64,000 nt of DNA from Rhodococcus opacus (GTDB taxonomy: Bacteria; Actinomycetota; Actinomycetes; Mycobacteriales; Mycobacteriaceae): positions 62,001 to 126,000 of the forward strand of contig NZ_JAAXPA010000018.1 of assembly GCF_012396235.1 (NCBI RefSeq). The letters are read 5' to 3'. Of this stretch, positions 49,975-59,325 are shown one piece after another (position 1 is the first letter of the stretch; each line of letters opens with the position of its first letter). Under the pieces are notes generated by a model. That model saw nothing but the letters and a program-made list of their open reading frames with translations, did not search any database and had not been told where the DNA came from. Position numbers and translations under genes: made by a program.

Positions 49975-50310
49975 CAGGTCGCGCTCGCGCTCGCGCTTCC
50001 GCTCGATACGGCGCCGCGCGTCGTGATCGCGCATCCGCTGCGGGTAGCCGGTCTTGCGGACGTCGTACACGGGGATGCGGAGGTCCTCGCCGAGTTTGCG
50101 GGCGCCGCGTTCACCGCCCACCCGGCGCCGGGTCCACTCGCCGTCCGCCGCAACAAGCACGACAGTGACTTCCGTCACCGTCGTCTGAGGTTCCACGTAG
50201 GCCTCCACACCGGGGTGCGTGCGAGTCCAGTTCGCGAGATACGCGGCGTCCTCGGGGGACGCCTGAGATCGACCGGACCGAGGCCGCGAGAATCGGTCGA
50301 ACAACCCCAC
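49972..50310 (-). CDS. uncharacterised 112-residue protein
   Basis: Starts [11 protein letters not shown]; the middle has a short helix ([13 protein letters not shown]) and a beta pattern ([20 protein letters not shown]) with W-T-R-R; the C-terminal 22 residues are a long basic helix ([11 protein letters not shown]). Likely cytoplasmic and nucleic-acid or ribosome associated, but I do not recognise the family. GTG 50310 has AGGAGG 6 nt upstream. Its stop lies in the palindromic element. Confidence 0.72.
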   Translation of the reverse strand: MGLFDRFSRPRSGRSQASPEDAAYLANWTRTHPGVEAYVEPQTTVTEVTVVLVAADGEWTRRRVGGERGARKLGEDLRIPVYDVRKTGYPQRMRDHDARRRIERKRERERDL

Positions 50311-50639
50311 GTCGAGCCTCCTCGAGTGCGTGCGCCCGACGATGCCGGCGACTGTCCTCCAAGTTTGCCAGCGAACGCCCGGTTTCCGCCGCACACGAAA
50401 ACTACTGGCCGGTAGCGATTACGTCGCGACACACCGGAGTCCCCGACGGGTGCCCCTCGGCGGACACGCCCGCCGGATCAATGGAAAGATGTGGAGCGCC
50501 GACACAGCGAGTGGGTGACGACGAATCGGAATTACCTGCAAGTAGACGCAAGACACGTGCATCTCGAAGCACAATGGTTCACGACCACAAGTCGACAAAA
50601 TTCAACAACCCGAACACAACTGTCGAGGAGTCAAAAGAC
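50311..50639. other. divergent regulatory gap before sucB
   Basis: 329 bp between two divergent starts. An open frame runs through the right half in phase with sucB but it has no start near a ribosome site and no domain character, so I read it as leader. The region becomes A/C-rich in the last 100 bp. No recognised riboswitch or operator. Confidence 0.55.
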
Positions 50640-52346
50640 ATGGCCTTCTCCGTCCAGATGCCAGCGCTTGGTGAGAGTGTCACCGAGGGAACTGTCACGC
50701 GGTGGCTCAAGCAGGAAGGAGACACGGTCGAAGTTGACGAACCCTTGCTCGAAGTCTCCACGGACAAGGTGGACACGGAAATCCCGTCTCCCGTGGCCGG
50801 CGTTCTCAGCAAGATCGTTGCTCAGGAAGACGACACCGTGGAAATCGGTGGCGAGCTTGCCGTGATCGGCGACGCCGGTGAGGCTCCTGCCTCCGACTCC
50901 GCTCCCGCACCCGCCGCCGAAGAGCCCGCCGCAGAGCCGGCTCCCGCCGCGGAGGCGCCGGCCGCCGAGCCCGCGCCCGCAGCATCCGGCAACGGTTCCG
51001 CCGAGGGCACCGCCGTGAAGATGCCCGAACTGGGCGAGTCCGTCACCGAGGGCACCGTCACCCGCTGGCTCAAGGCCGTCGGCGACGAGGTCGCCGTGGA
51101 CGAGCCGCTCGTCGAGGTGTCCACCGACAAGGTCGACACGGAGATCCCGTCCCCCGTCGCCGGTACTCTCCTCGAGATCAGCGCCGAGGAAGACGACACC
51201 GTTTCCGTCGGCGGTCAGCTCGCCGTCATCGGTTCGGGTGCACCCGCCGCCAAGCCGGCCGCGGAACCGAAGCCCGAGCCGACCCCCGAGCCCGCGAAGC
51301 CCGCTCCGGCCCCGGAGCCCGCGAAGCCCGAGCCCGCCAAGAGTGCACCGGCAGCATCCGCGCCTGCTCCCGCAGCCGCCGCACCCGCTCCCGCGGCCAC
51401 GTCCGGAGACAGCACCCCGTACGTCACCCCGCTGGTGCGCAAGCTCGCCACGGACAACAACGTCGACCTGTCCTCGGTGACGGGCACCGGAGTCGGTGGC
51501 CGCATCCGTAAGCAGGACGTCCTCGCTGCCGCCGAGGCCAAGAAGGCACCGGCCGCCGCTGCCGCGCCTGCTGCCGCCGCTCCCGCAGCCGCCTCCGCCG
51601 GGGTCCGCCCCGAACTGGCCCACCTGCGCGGAACCACGCAGAAGGCCAACCGGATTCGTCAGATCACCGCCACGAAGACGCGGGAGTCGCTGCAGACCAC
51701 GGCGCAGCTCACCCAGACCTTCGAGATCGACGTCACCAAGATCGCGGCCCTGCGCGCGCAGGCCAAGAACACCTTCCTCGAGCGCGAGGGCGTCAAGCTC
51801 ACGTTCCTCCCGTTCTTCGCGAAGGCCGTCGTCGAGGCGCTGAAGTCGCACCCGAACATCAACGCCAGCTACGACGAGGCGAACAAGCAGATCACCTACT
51901 ACGACGCCGAGCACCTGGGCATCGCGGTCGACACCGACCAGGGCCTGCTGTCCCCCGTGATCCACAACGCCGGCGACCTGTCGCTGGCCGGCCTGGCCCG
52001 CGCGATCGCGGACATCGCCAAGCGCGCCCGCTCCGGTGGGCTCAAGCCGGACGAGCTGTCCGGTGGCACGTTCACGATCACGAACATCGGCAGCCAGGGC
52101 GCCCTGTTCGACACCCCGATCCTCGTGCCCCCGCAGGCCGCGATGCTCGGAACCGGCGCGATCGTCAAGCGTCCCGTGGTCGTGACCGACGAGTCCGGCA
52201 GTGAAAGCATCGGCGTCCGCTCGATGTGCTACCTGCCGCTCACCTACGATCACCGCCTCGTCGACGGCGCCGACGCCGGCCGCTTCTTGACCACGATCAA
52301 GCAGCGTCTGGAGCAGGGAGCGTTCGAGGCCGACCTCGGCCTCTGA
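50640..52346 (+). CDS. sucB: dihydrolipoamide acyltransferase E2 (SucB/DlaT)
   Basis: E2 component of 2-oxoacid dehydrogenase complexes, 568 residues. Two lipoyl domains: 2-77 with lipoyl Lys43 and 122-198 with Lys164, both in [12 protein letters not shown]. Ala/Pro/Glu-rich linkers (80-120, 200-255), an E1/E3-binding domain (about 262-300: [12 protein letters not shown]), a second Ala-rich linker and the catalytic domain with H-R-L-V-D-G-A-D (His538, Asp542). The family's mycobacterial member (DlaT, Rv2215) serves PDH and peroxynitrite defence. ATG 50640, GAGGAG upstream. lipB and lipA nearby make its cofactor. Confidence 0.94.
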   Translation: MAFSVQMPALGESVTEGTVTRWLKQEGDTVEVDEPLLEVSTDKVDTEIPSPVAGVLSKIVAQEDDTVEIGGELAVIGDAGEAPASDSAPAPAAEEPAAEPAPAAEAPAAEPAPAASGNGSAEGTAVKMPELGESVTEGTVTRWLKAVGDEVAVDEPLVEVSTDKVDTEIPSPVAGTLLEISAEEDDTVSVGGQLAVIGSGAPAAKPAAEPKPEPTPEPAKPAPAPEPAKPEPAKSAPAASAPAPAAAAPAPAATSGDSTPYVTPLVRKLATDNNVDLSSVTGTGVGGRIRKQDVLAAAEAKKAPAAAAAPAAAAPAAASAGVRPELAHLRGTTQKANRIRQITATKTRESLQTTAQLTQTFEIDVTKIAALRAQAKNTFLEREGVKLTFLPFFAKAVVEALKSHPNINASYDEANKQITYYDAEHLGIAVDTDQGLLSPVIHNAGDLSLAGLARAIADIAKRARSGGLKPDELSGGTFTITNIGSQGALFDTPILVPPQAAMLGTGAIVKRPVVVTDESGSESIGVRSMCYLPLTYDHRLVDGADAGRFLTTIKQRLEQGAFEADLGL

Positions 52347-52377
52347 TCGTCACCGGACTTCGAGCCGAACGTAGTTT

Positions 52378-52416
52378 CGCAGGGGCACCATTTCCATCAG
52401 GGATGGTGCCCCTGCG
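52378..52416 (+). terminator. terminator after sucB
   Basis: Perfect 14-bp inverted repeat (52378-52391 with 52403-52416, 11-nt loop), 31 nt after the sucB stop. It ends only 5 nt before the AAGGAGG ribosome site of the next gene, so any promoter of that gene must overlap or precede the hairpin, or the hairpin is a partial block inside an operon. Confidence 0.75.
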
Positions 52417-52437
52417 CTGTGAAGGAGGCTGTTGCAC

Positions 52438-53328
52438 ATGCGAGTGGTCATCGCCGGTTCCTCCGGGCTGATTGGCACCGCTCTCGTCTCGTCTCTCCGC
52501 GGCGACGGTCACGACGTCGTCCGCCTCGTCCGCCGGTCGTCCGCGGGTCCCGACGAGTCACGCTGGGATCCGCAGAAGGACCGGATCGACACGGGGATCC
52601 TCGCGGACGCGGATGCGGTCGTGAATCTGTGCGGCGTCGGGGTCGGCGACAAACGCTGGACCGGGGCGTACAAGCAACTGATCCGGGACAGTCGCATCGC
52701 CGCCACCGACGTCCTGGCCGAGGGCGTCGCGGAGGCCGCGGTGCCCGTGTTCGTGAATGCGAGCGCGGTCGGCTACTACGGCGACACCGGCGATCGGGTC
52801 GTCGACGAGACCTCGCCCTCCGGGACGGGTTTCCTCGCGGACACCTGCCGCGACTGGGAGGCCGCGACAGCCCCCGCCGACACCTCGAAGATCCGGACGG
52901 TTCTGCTGCGGAGCGGCATCGTCCTCTCTCCCCACGGCGGCCTGCTCGGCAGGCTGAAGACGCTGTACACGTTCGGGCTCGGCGGCCGGCTCGGCAACGG
53001 CCGCCAGTACCTGTCGTGGATCTCGTTGGAGGACGAGGTCGATGCGATCAAGTTCGTCCTCACCCGCGACGACGTCGCCGGCCCCGTGAACGTCACCGGC
53101 CCGGCGCCCGTCACCAACGCCCAGTTCAACGGCGCGGTCGCGCGGACGCTGCACCGCCCCGCACCGTGGATCGTTCCCGGGTTCGCGCTCAGCGCGCTGG
53201 TCGGAGAGTTTGCGCAGGAGGGCATTCTGGCCGGACAGCGCGCGATACCCACGGTGCTCGAGAATGCGGGATTCCGGTTCCGGCACAACACCATCGGGGA
53301 AGCGCTCGACGCCGCCCTCGTGCAGTGA
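52438..53328 (+). CDS. TIGR01777-family NAD(P)-binding epimerase-like protein
   Basis: 296-residue SDR-type Rossmann protein, Rv2216-like. N-terminal G-S-S-G-L-I-G-T-A-L (8-17) is the GxxGxxG motif; W-D-P, N-L-C-G, and N-A-S-A-V-G-Y-Y-G with Tyr of the YxxxK-like site; R-S-G-I-V-L-S-P-H-G-G-L-L and the closing D-E-V-D-A-I are typical of the YfcH/TIGR01777 family. Substrate unknown; sometimes described as cell-division-inhibitor-like. ATG 52438 is 9 nt after AAGGAGG; a TTG at 52432 is the alternative. Confidence 0.88.
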   Translation: MRVVIAGSSGLIGTALVSSLRGDGHDVVRLVRRSSAGPDESRWDPQKDRIDTGILADADAVVNLCGVGVGDKRWTGAYKQLIRDSRIAATDVLAEGVAEAAVPVFVNASAVGYYGDTGDRVVDETSPSGTGFLADTCRDWEAATAPADTSKIRTVLLRSGIVLSPHGGLLGRLKTLYTFGLGGRLGNGRQYLSWISLEDEVDAIKFVLTRDDVAGPVNVTGPAPVTNAQFNGAVARTLHRPAPWIVPGFALSALVGEFAQEGILAGQRAIPTVLENAGFRFRHNTIGEALDAALVQ

Positions 53329-53376
53329 ACCCAGGTCGTGCCGGTGCGGCCGCAGCCCCGGCGTAACCTCTAGCGC

Positions 53377-54153
53377 ATGAGCAGCGCGACACAATCCGCC
53401 CGTTTCAGCCCCTCCCCGATTTCCGTCGAACATCTCGGCACGATCGGGTACGTCGACGCCTGGGATCGACAGCGCGAGCTGGCGGCCGAACGCGCCGAGA
53501 ACGTGGGTACCGACACGCTGCTCCTGCTCGAACACCCGGCCGTCTACACCGCGGGGCGCCGGACCGAACCCGAGGACCGTCCGACCGACGGCACTCCCGT
53601 CATCGACGTCGACCGCGGCGGGAAGATCACCTGGCACGGTCCGGGTCAGCTGGTGGGCTACCCGATCGTCAAGCTGGCCGAACCGGTCGACGTCGTGCGG
53701 TACGTGCGCCGGCTCGAGCAGGCACTGATCACCGTGTGCACCGACCTCGGCGTCGACTGCGGCCGGGTCGACGGTCGCTCCGGTGTGTGGCTGCCGGCGT
53801 CCCTCGACAACGGGCAGTGGCTGCCCGAGCGCAAGGTGGCGGCCATCGGCGTGCGGGTACAGCGTGGTGTCGCACTCCACGGCTTCTCGCTCAACTGCAA
53901 TTCCGTTCTCACGGGGTTCGACGCGATCATCCCGTGCGGTATCCGCGACGCCGGGGTCACGTCGCTGTCGCGGGAACTGGGCCGCGACGTCACTGTCGAG
54001 GAGGTCACGCCCGTCGTCACGGCGGCCGTCGTCGCCGCGCTCGACGGCGAACTTCCGGTGACCGAACACGACATCGAGCGGGTCACGTTCGACTCCGCCG
54101 CCGCCGGGACGACGTCCTCCGCGCCCACCTTCACTACTGTTCAGTACGGTTGA
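53377..54153 (+). CDS. lipB: lipoyl(octanoyl) transferase LipB
   Basis: Moves octanoate from acyl carrier protein to lipoyl-domain lysines. 258 residues. [17 protein letters not shown], the catalytic Lys in R-K-V-A-A-I-G-V-R, and H-G-F-S-L-N-C-N plus the catalytic Cys in I-I-P-C-G-I are all present. ATG 53377 has TAACCT (53364-53369) 7 nt upstream, so leaderless. Downstream lipA completes lipoate synthesis; sucB is an acceptor. Confidence 0.94.
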   Translation: MSSATQSARFSPSPISVEHLGTIGYVDAWDRQRELAAERAENVGTDTLLLLEHPAVYTAGRRTEPEDRPTDGTPVIDVDRGGKITWHGPGQLVGYPIVKLAEPVDVVRYVRRLEQALITVCTDLGVDCGRVDGRSGVWLPASLDNGQWLPERKVAAIGVRVQRGVALHGFSLNCNSVLTGFDAIIPCGIRDAGVTSLSRELGRDVTVEEVTPVVTAAVVAALDGELPVTEHDIERVTFDSAAAGTTSSAPTFTTVQYG

Positions 54154-54205
54154 CCTCCGCTCCCCGGCCCGCCGGGCGCGACGGGCCGGGCGTACGATCG
54201 TCTCC

Positions 54206-55216
54206 GTGACTGTGGCCCCAGAAGGACGCAAATTGCTCCGCCTCGAGATCCGAAATGCGGAGACTCCGATCGAACGCAAACCGAACTGGATCAAGACGAG
54301 AGCGAAGATGGGCCCGGAATACTCCGAGCTCAAAAGCCTCGTCAAGCGCGAGGGTTTGCACACCGTCTGCGAAGAAGCCGGCTGCCCCAACATCTACGAA
54401 TGCTGGGAAGACCGCGAGGCGACCTTCCTCATCGGCGGTGAACAATGCACCCGCCGCTGCGACTTCTGCCAGATCGACACCGGCAAACCCGACGACCTCG
54501 ACCGCGACGAACCCCGCCGCGTCGCCGAATCCGTCCAGGCGATGGGACTGCGCTACTCCACCATCACCGGCGTCGCCCGCGACGACCTCCCCGACGGCGG
54601 CGCCTGGCTCTACGCCGAAACCGTCCGCCTGATCCACCAGCTCAACCCCGGCACCGGCGTCGAACTGCTCATCCCCGACTTCAACGCCAAACCCGACCAG
54701 CTCGCCGAGGTGTTCTCCACCCGCCCCGAGGTGCTCGCCCACAACGTCGAAACCGTCCCCCGCATCTTCAAACGGATCCGGCCCGCGTTCCGCTACCAGC
54801 GCAGCCTCGACGTGATCACCGCCGCCCGCGAAGACAACCTCGTCACCAAGTCCAACCTCATCCTCGGCATGGGCGAAACCCCCGACGAGGTCACCCAGGC
54901 GTTGCACGACCTGCACGACGCCGGCTGCGACATCATCACCATCACCCAGTACCTGCGTCCCTCCCCCCGCCACCACCCGGTCGAACGGTGGGTCAAGCCC
55001 GAGGAATTCGTCGAGCACTCCAAGACCGCCGAGGAAATCGGCTTCGCCGGCGTCATGGCCGGACCCCTCGTCCGCTCCTCCTACCGCGCCGGCCGCCTCT
55101 ACGCACAGGCGATGGCCCACCACGGCCGCGAATTGCCTGCAGGACAGGCACATCTCACCGAAAGCGGCGATGCGTCGCAGGAGGCAAGTTCCCTCATGGC
55201 GCGGCTCGCCCGCTGA
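54206..55216 (+). CDS. lipA: lipoyl synthase LipA
   Basis: Radical SAM enzyme that inserts two sulfurs into octanoyl-lipoyl domains. 336 residues. The auxiliary cluster motif reads [12 protein letters not shown] and the radical-SAM motif C-T-R-R-C-D-F-C (CxxxCxxC), and the R-S-S-Y closing motif is at about 291-294 with the last auxiliary Ser. GTG 54206 has TACGAT (54193-54198) 7 nt upstream. The central 700 bp of the gene uses strikingly C-ending codons, more so than neighbours. Sits 52 nt after lipB. Confidence 0.95.
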   Translation: MTVAPEGRKLLRLEIRNAETPIERKPNWIKTRAKMGPEYSELKSLVKREGLHTVCEEAGCPNIYECWEDREATFLIGGEQCTRRCDFCQIDTGKPDDLDRDEPRRVAESVQAMGLRYSTITGVARDDLPDGGAWLYAETVRLIHQLNPGTGVELLIPDFNAKPDQLAEVFSTRPEVLAHNVETVPRIFKRIRPAFRYQRSLDVITAAREDNLVTKSNLILGMGETPDEVTQALHDLHDAGCDIITITQYLRPSPRHHPVERWVKPEEFVEHSKTAEEIGFAGVMAGPLVRSSYRAGRLYAQAMAHHGRELPAGQAHLTESGDASQEASSLMARLAR

Positions 55217-55289
55217 CCTCCCCGCGTGCGCGGTGGTCGACACCGGACGGGTCATCACCGCGCACGGCCAGGGACGTATCCTGAAGAGC

Positions 55290-56048
55290 ATGGCGAACGG
55301 CAGTAAATCCGGTAAAGCGGGCAAACCCAGTAAAGAAGCAAAGGCAGCCGCCAAGGCAGCCCGCAGGCAGGCGTCGAAGGAACGCAGAACTCAGCTCTGG
55401 CAGGCGTTCCAGATGCAGCGCAAGGAAGACAAGCTGCTGTTGCCGCTCATGCTCGGCACGCTCATCGGACTCGCGGTGGTGTTCTTCCTCGTCGGTCTGA
55501 TCTGGGGCCTCCAGTGGTTCCTCCTCCCGATCGGTCTCCTCCTCGGCGTGCTCGGGGCCTTCATCATCTTCGGCCGGCGCGTCCAGAAGACGGTGTACGG
55601 CAAGGCCGAGGGCCAGGCGGGCGCGGCCGCGTGGGCGCTCGACAACATGCAGGGCTCCTGGCGCGTGACCAGCGCGGTCGCGGGCACCACGCAGCTCGAC
55701 GCCGTTCACCGCGTGATCGGACGTCCCGGCGTCATCCTCGTCGCCGAGGGATCGCCGCAACGCGTGAAGTCGCTCCTGGCCCAGGAGAAGAAGAAGACGG
55801 CGCGCCTCGTCGGCGACACCCCGATCTACGACATCGTCATCGGCAACGACGAGGGCCAGGTCCCGCTGTCGCAGCTGCAGAAGCATCTGAACAAGCTCCC
55901 GAAGAACATCGACACCAAGCGGATGGACGCCATCGAGTCGCGGCTCGCCGCGCTCAGCAGCCGCGGTGGCGGTGCCGCACTGCCCAAGGGTCCGATGCCC
56001 GGCGGCGCGAAGATGCGCGGCGTGCAGCGCACCATCCGTCGTCGCTAG
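55290..56048 (+). CDS. DUF4191-type membrane protein
   Basis: 252 residues, Rv2219-like. A Lys/Ala-rich N-terminus (1-40) is followed by two close membrane helices (about 51-69 and 75-94, V-V-F-F-L-V-G-L-I-W-G...), then a soluble C-terminal half with G-V-I-L-V-A-E-G and a helix containing K-K-K-T-A-R. Predicted hairpin in the membrane with cytoplasmic ends. No known function; gene order with lipA and glnA1 is conserved. ATG 55290 has TATCCT (55277-55282) 7 nt upstream. Confidence 0.88.
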   Translation: MANGSKSGKAGKPSKEAKAAAKAARRQASKERRTQLWQAFQMQRKEDKLLLPLMLGTLIGLAVVFFLVGLIWGLQWFLLPIGLLLGVLGAFIIFGRRVQKTVYGKAEGQAGAAAWALDNMQGSWRVTSAVAGTTQLDAVHRVIGRPGVILVAEGSPQRVKSLLAQEKKKTARLVGDTPIYDIVIGNDEGQVPLSQLQKHLNKLPKNIDTKRMDAIESRLAALSSRGGGAALPKGPMPGGAKMRGVQRTIRRR

Positions 56049-56067
56049 AAGCCTGTCGCCCCACTAC

Positions 56068-56098
56068 TCCGCCCGATGTCGATCCGACATCGGGCGGA
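56068..56098. terminator. hairpin between DUF4191 and RDD genes
   Basis: 14-bp inverted repeat (56068-56081 with 56085-56098, 3-nt loop) in the 65-bp gap between two convergent genes. Works on either strand. Confidence 0.75.
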
Positions 56099-56113
56099 AG
56101 ACGTTCTGCGGGG

Positions 56114-56590
56114 TCAGCGGGTGCGAACCAGCGCGGTGCCGGTGGCCCGGTCCTGCATGCCGCGACCGTCGATGTCCGTGATGGTCCCGGGCACGACGAA
56201 CACGAGCAGCGCCTGACGCACCAGGGCCCGGACGAAGCCGACCCGGGCGGGCCCGTCCACCCGCGCCACCTGCATGCCGAGGAACAGCTGCCCCGGTGTG
56301 AAGGAGAACAGCGACACCGTGGCGATACCGACGACGAACCAGACCAGCAGAGTGAAGGTCGAGAACGGACCCTCGAAGAAGTTGTCGCCGATGATCAGTG
56401 CCGCGACGCCCGCCGACGACACCCAGTCGATCATCAGAGCGGCGAGACGGCGGCCCGTGCTCGCGAGTGAACCGGGACCTTCCGCCTGCAGGCCGAGGCG
56501 CTCGCCCCGGAAGGACTGCTTCGTCTCGTCCGCGCCGTTCGGCAGGGCAGCCGAAGGTCCGGAAAGCCAGGAACCGGTGATACGTGCCAT
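56114..56590 (-). CDS. RDD-family membrane protein
   Basis: 158 residues, Rv2219A-like. Cytoplasmic N-terminus with G-S-W-L-S-G-P (6-12), then the RDD signature S-T-G-R-R-L-A-A-L-M-I-D-W (44-56) and two to three membrane segments (49-67, 77-97, and 125-135). The usual closing F-T-P-G-Q-L-F-L-G block is present. Function unknown. ATG 56590 has TATCCT ending 7 nt upstream. Divergent from glnA1 with about 210 bp between. Confidence 0.86.
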   Translation of the reverse strand: MARITGSWLSGPSAALPNGADETKQSFRGERLGLQAEGPGSLASTGRRLAALMIDWVSSAGVAALIIGDNFFEGPFSTFTLLVWFVVGIATVSLFSFTPGQLFLGMQVARVDGPARVGFVRALVRQALLVFVVPGTITDIDGRGMQDRATGTALVRTR

Positions 56591-56690
56591 GCTGTCCAGG
56601 ATAGGCGTCGACTCTCCGAGGACCTCACACCGGAGCTTTGGGCTGTGTGCGCAGTCACAGCCGGTGCAAAAGCCCAGGAAGATTCGACGC

Positions 56691-56728
56691 GTAACACGGG
56701 CGAAACAAAAGGTTGACCAGCGGGCAAC
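56691..56728. promoter_or_regulatory. tandem GlnR-like box before glnA1
   Basis: Reads GTAAC-N6-GAAAC-N6-TTGAC-N6-GCAAC (56691-56695, 56702-56706, 56713-56717, 56724-56728). The first pair is a perfect match to the actinobacterial GlnR consensus GTnAC-N6-GAAAC and the second a weaker site in the same phase. It lies about 75-110 bp before the glnA1 start, the usual place for nitrogen control. Confidence 0.85.
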
Positions 56729-56801
56729 ACCAAGTCCTTACCGTCTGGCTCGACGAATTCGCCAATATCCACTTGGCTGAAGCGACTTAAGGAGCACAAG
56801 C

Positions 56802-58238
56802 GTGGCGTTCACCACGGCCGAAGAGGTCATCAAGTTCATCAAGGACGAGAACGTCGAATATGTCGACATCCGGTTCAGCGACCTGCCGGGCGTGCAGCAG
56901 CACTTCTCGATCCCGGCGTCCGCGTTCAACCAGGACGTCTTCGAGGACGGCCTCGCGTTCGACGGTTCGTCCGTCCGCGGCTTCCAGTCGATCCACGAGT
57001 CGGACATGATGCTCCTTCCCGACGTCGCCACCGCCCAGCTCGACCCGTTCCGCGCCGCCAAGACGCTGAACATCAACTTCTTCGTGCACGACCCGTTCAC
57101 GCGTGAGTCCTACAGCCGCGACCCGCGTAACGTCGCGCGCAAGGCCGAGGAATACCTGAAGTCGACCGGCATCGCCGACACCGCCTTCTTCGGCGCCGAG
57201 GCCGAGTTCTACATCTTCGACTCGGTCCGCTACGACTCCGGCATCAACGGCGCGTTCTACGAGGTCGACTCCATCTCGGGTTCCTGGAACACCGGCAACG
57301 ACGTGAACGCCGACGGCAGCCCCAACCTGGGCTACAAGGTCCGCCCCAAGGGTGGATACTTCCCCGTCGCTCCGTACGACCACTACGTCGACCTGCGCGA
57401 CGAGATCTCCACCAACCTGCAGAACGCGGGCTTCGAGCTCGAGCGCGGCCACCACGAGGTGGGCACCGGCGGCCAGCAGGAGATCAACTACAAGTTCAAC
57501 ACGCTGCTCGCGGCCGCGGACGACCTGCAGCTGTTCAAGTACATCGTGAAGAACACCGCCTGGCAGCACGGCAAGTCGGCCACCTTCATGCCGAAGCCGC
57601 TGTTCGGTGACAACGGTTCGGGTATGCACGTCCACCAGTCGCTGTGGAAGGACGGCAAGCCGCTGTTCCACGACGAGGCCGGCTACGCGGGTCTGTCCGA
57701 CATGGCGCGTCACTACATCGGCGGCATCCTGCACCACGCACCGTCGCTGCTGGCGTTCACCAACCCGACGATCAACTCGTACCACCGTCTGGTGCCGGGC
57801 TACGAAGCCCCCATCAACCTCGTGTACAGCCAGCGCAACCGCTCGGCGGCCGTGCGTATCCCGATCACCGGCAACAACCCGAAGGCCAAGCGCCTCGAGT
57901 TCCGCGCCCCCGACTCCTCGGGTAACCCCTACCTGAACTTCGCGGCGCAGATGATGGCCGGCCTGGACGGCATCAAGAACAAGATCGAGCCGCAGGCTCC
58001 CGTCGACAAGGACCTCTACGAGCTCCCGCCGGAGGAGGCCCGCAACATCCCGCAGGCTCCCACCAGCCTGTCGGCCGTCATCGATCGCCTCGAGGCAGAT
58101 CACGACTACCTCACCGAGGGTGGCGTGTTCACGTCCGACCTGATCGAGACGTGGATCTCGCTCAAGCGTGAGCAGGAAATCGCTCCGGTCAACCTGCGTC
58201 CGCACCCGTACGAGTTCCAGCTGTACTACGACGTGTAA
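56802..58238 (+). CDS. glnA: glutamine synthetase type I (GlnA1)
   Basis: Dodecameric GS-I-beta, 478 residues, same length as M. tuberculosis GlnA1. F-D-G-S-S-V-R-G-F near the N-terminus, G-A-E-A-E-F and G-H-H-E-V-G (metal ligands), [14 protein letters not shown] and N-R-S-A-A-V-R-I-P complete the active site. The adenylylation loop is D-L-Y-E-L-P-P-E with Tyr406, so AMPylation by GlnE is expected. GTG 56802 has AAGGAG 7 nt upstream. Regulated at the GlnR-like box and ended by a strong hairpin. Confidence 0.96.
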   Translation: MAFTTAEEVIKFIKDENVEYVDIRFSDLPGVQQHFSIPASAFNQDVFEDGLAFDGSSVRGFQSIHESDMMLLPDVATAQLDPFRAAKTLNINFFVHDPFTRESYSRDPRNVARKAEEYLKSTGIADTAFFGAEAEFYIFDSVRYDSGINGAFYEVDSISGSWNTGNDVNADGSPNLGYKVRPKGGYFPVAPYDHYVDLRDEISTNLQNAGFELERGHHEVGTGGQQEINYKFNTLLAAADDLQLFKYIVKNTAWQHGKSATFMPKPLFGDNGSGMHVHQSLWKDGKPLFHDEAGYAGLSDMARHYIGGILHHAPSLLAFTNPTINSYHRLVPGYEAPINLVYSQRNRSAAVRIPITGNNPKAKRLEFRAPDSSGNPYLNFAAQMMAGLDGIKNKIEPQAPVDKDLYELPPEEARNIPQAPTSLSAVIDRLEADHDYLTEGGVFTSDLIETWISLKREQEIAPVNLRPHPYEFQLYYDV

Positions 58239-58306
58239 GTCGTCAGCAGCCGCTGACCTGCGTCGGGGCGTTCGGTAGAGCGCCCCGGTACGCAGTAGCT
58301 TCGGTC

Positions 58307-58356
58307 GAGCCCACCCGCGCCGCGATCACTACACCGATCGCGGCGCGGGTGGGCTC
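58307..58356 (+). terminator. strong terminator after glnA1
   Basis: Perfect 21-bp inverted repeat (58307-58327 with 58336-58356, 8-nt loop), about 70 nt after the glnA1 stop, followed by TTCT. The longest unbroken stem among the terminators here; it may also stop convergent transcription from the AlkD-like gene. Confidence 0.85.
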
Positions 58357-58408
58357 TTCTGCGTCCGGCCACAGATGGCCGGGCGCGGTCGGGCGCGGGG
58401 CGAACCTT

Positions 58409-59095
58409 CTACTTGTCGCCCTGTCGGCGCACCATCTCGGTGATCCAGACGGGCGCGTACGGAGACGTGCAGCCCGGGGACGTCGGGTAGTCCTTCAGCA
58501 CCTCCAAGCGCTCACCGATGTCGAGTGCGCGGGCGCGGTGCTCCGCGTGCTCGATCCCGATCTGAGCCAGGCAGTGGTTCATCGCCCACTGCAGGCGATC
58601 CGGGGCGTCTTTCATCTCCGCCTCGATGACGTCGAGTAGTCCCGCGAGGTCGAGGTCCTCGGGCTTCTTCGCCACGCGTTCGGTGGTCAGCGCCCAGCCG
58701 GCACTCGCGACCACCGGATCCGGATCGGCGGACCACGCCAGGCGCAGCTCCTCGGAGTGCGGGTTCTTCTTCACCACGTAGTTCACGAGCCAGTCGTGCA
58801 CCTTGGGTGCGCGCGCCTCGCGCACCATGACGTCCAACTCGTCACGCTCGAACACCCTCGGGCGGCAGATCAGGATCGCCAGCAGTCGCGCCGCGGTGTC
58901 ACCCGTCTCCCAGAGCCGGCACGCCAGTTCCTGCTGCGTCTTCAGCCTCTTCGCGAGCGCGCGCAGCTTGCCGAGGTTCACACCGTGATCGTCACCGTGC
59001 TTCTCGTTCACCTCGCGTGCCCTCGGGTCCTCGAGCTCGGCCAGCTCGGCCATCACCTCGGCGACCGTCGTCTCGGTCAGCGTCGTCTCGGCCAC
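58409..59095 (-). CDS. AlkD-like HEAT-repeat protein
   Basis: 228 residues, almost all helical, of the DNA-alkylation-repair (AlkC/AlkD) superfamily. Helical pairs such as A-R-L-L-A-I-L-I-C-R-P, E-R-D-E-L-D-V-M-V-R-E and V-H-D-W-L-V-N-Y-V-V-K-K and A-S-A-G-W-A-L-T-T-E-R fit the HEAT array. Typical AlkD Trp/Asp residues are partly present (W113-like D-W), so glycosylase activity is uncertain. GTG 59095 has GGAGG 5 nt upstream. Convergent with glnA1. Confidence 0.8.
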   Translation of the reverse strand: MAETTLTETTVAEVMAELAELEDPRAREVNEKHGDDHGVNLGKLRALAKRLKTQQELACRLWETGDTAARLLAILICRPRVFERDELDVMVREARAPKVHDWLVNYVVKKNPHSEELRLAWSADPDPVVASAGWALTTERVAKKPEDLDLAGLLDVIEAEMKDAPDRLQWAMNHCLAQIGIEHAEHRARALDIGERLEVLKDYPTSPGCTSPYAPVWITEMVRRQGDK

Positions 59096-59325
59096 CTGAG
59101 CCTCCTGTCCGTTCCTGGGAGAGTCAGCCTACGACGGACGCGGGCCCCGTCGTTTCGTACGTCACTCCCCGGCCGCGCGGTCCGGAACCCGCCCGAGTGC
59201 CGCGGGCCGCGTCGTATGATCCAGGGAACCGACCACACGGACCGTTGCGGAGCGTGCGGTCGACGCCTTGCGGGATACTTGCTCCGTTCTCCAGCCCCCT
59301 CGGGTCGAGAAGCAGGTGGTGCGGG

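Noticed and set aside
50481-50639. N-terminal extension of sucB
   Set aside because: The in-phase codons have no ribosome site and no similarity to E2 proteins; the family begins at M-A-F-S-V-Q-M-P.
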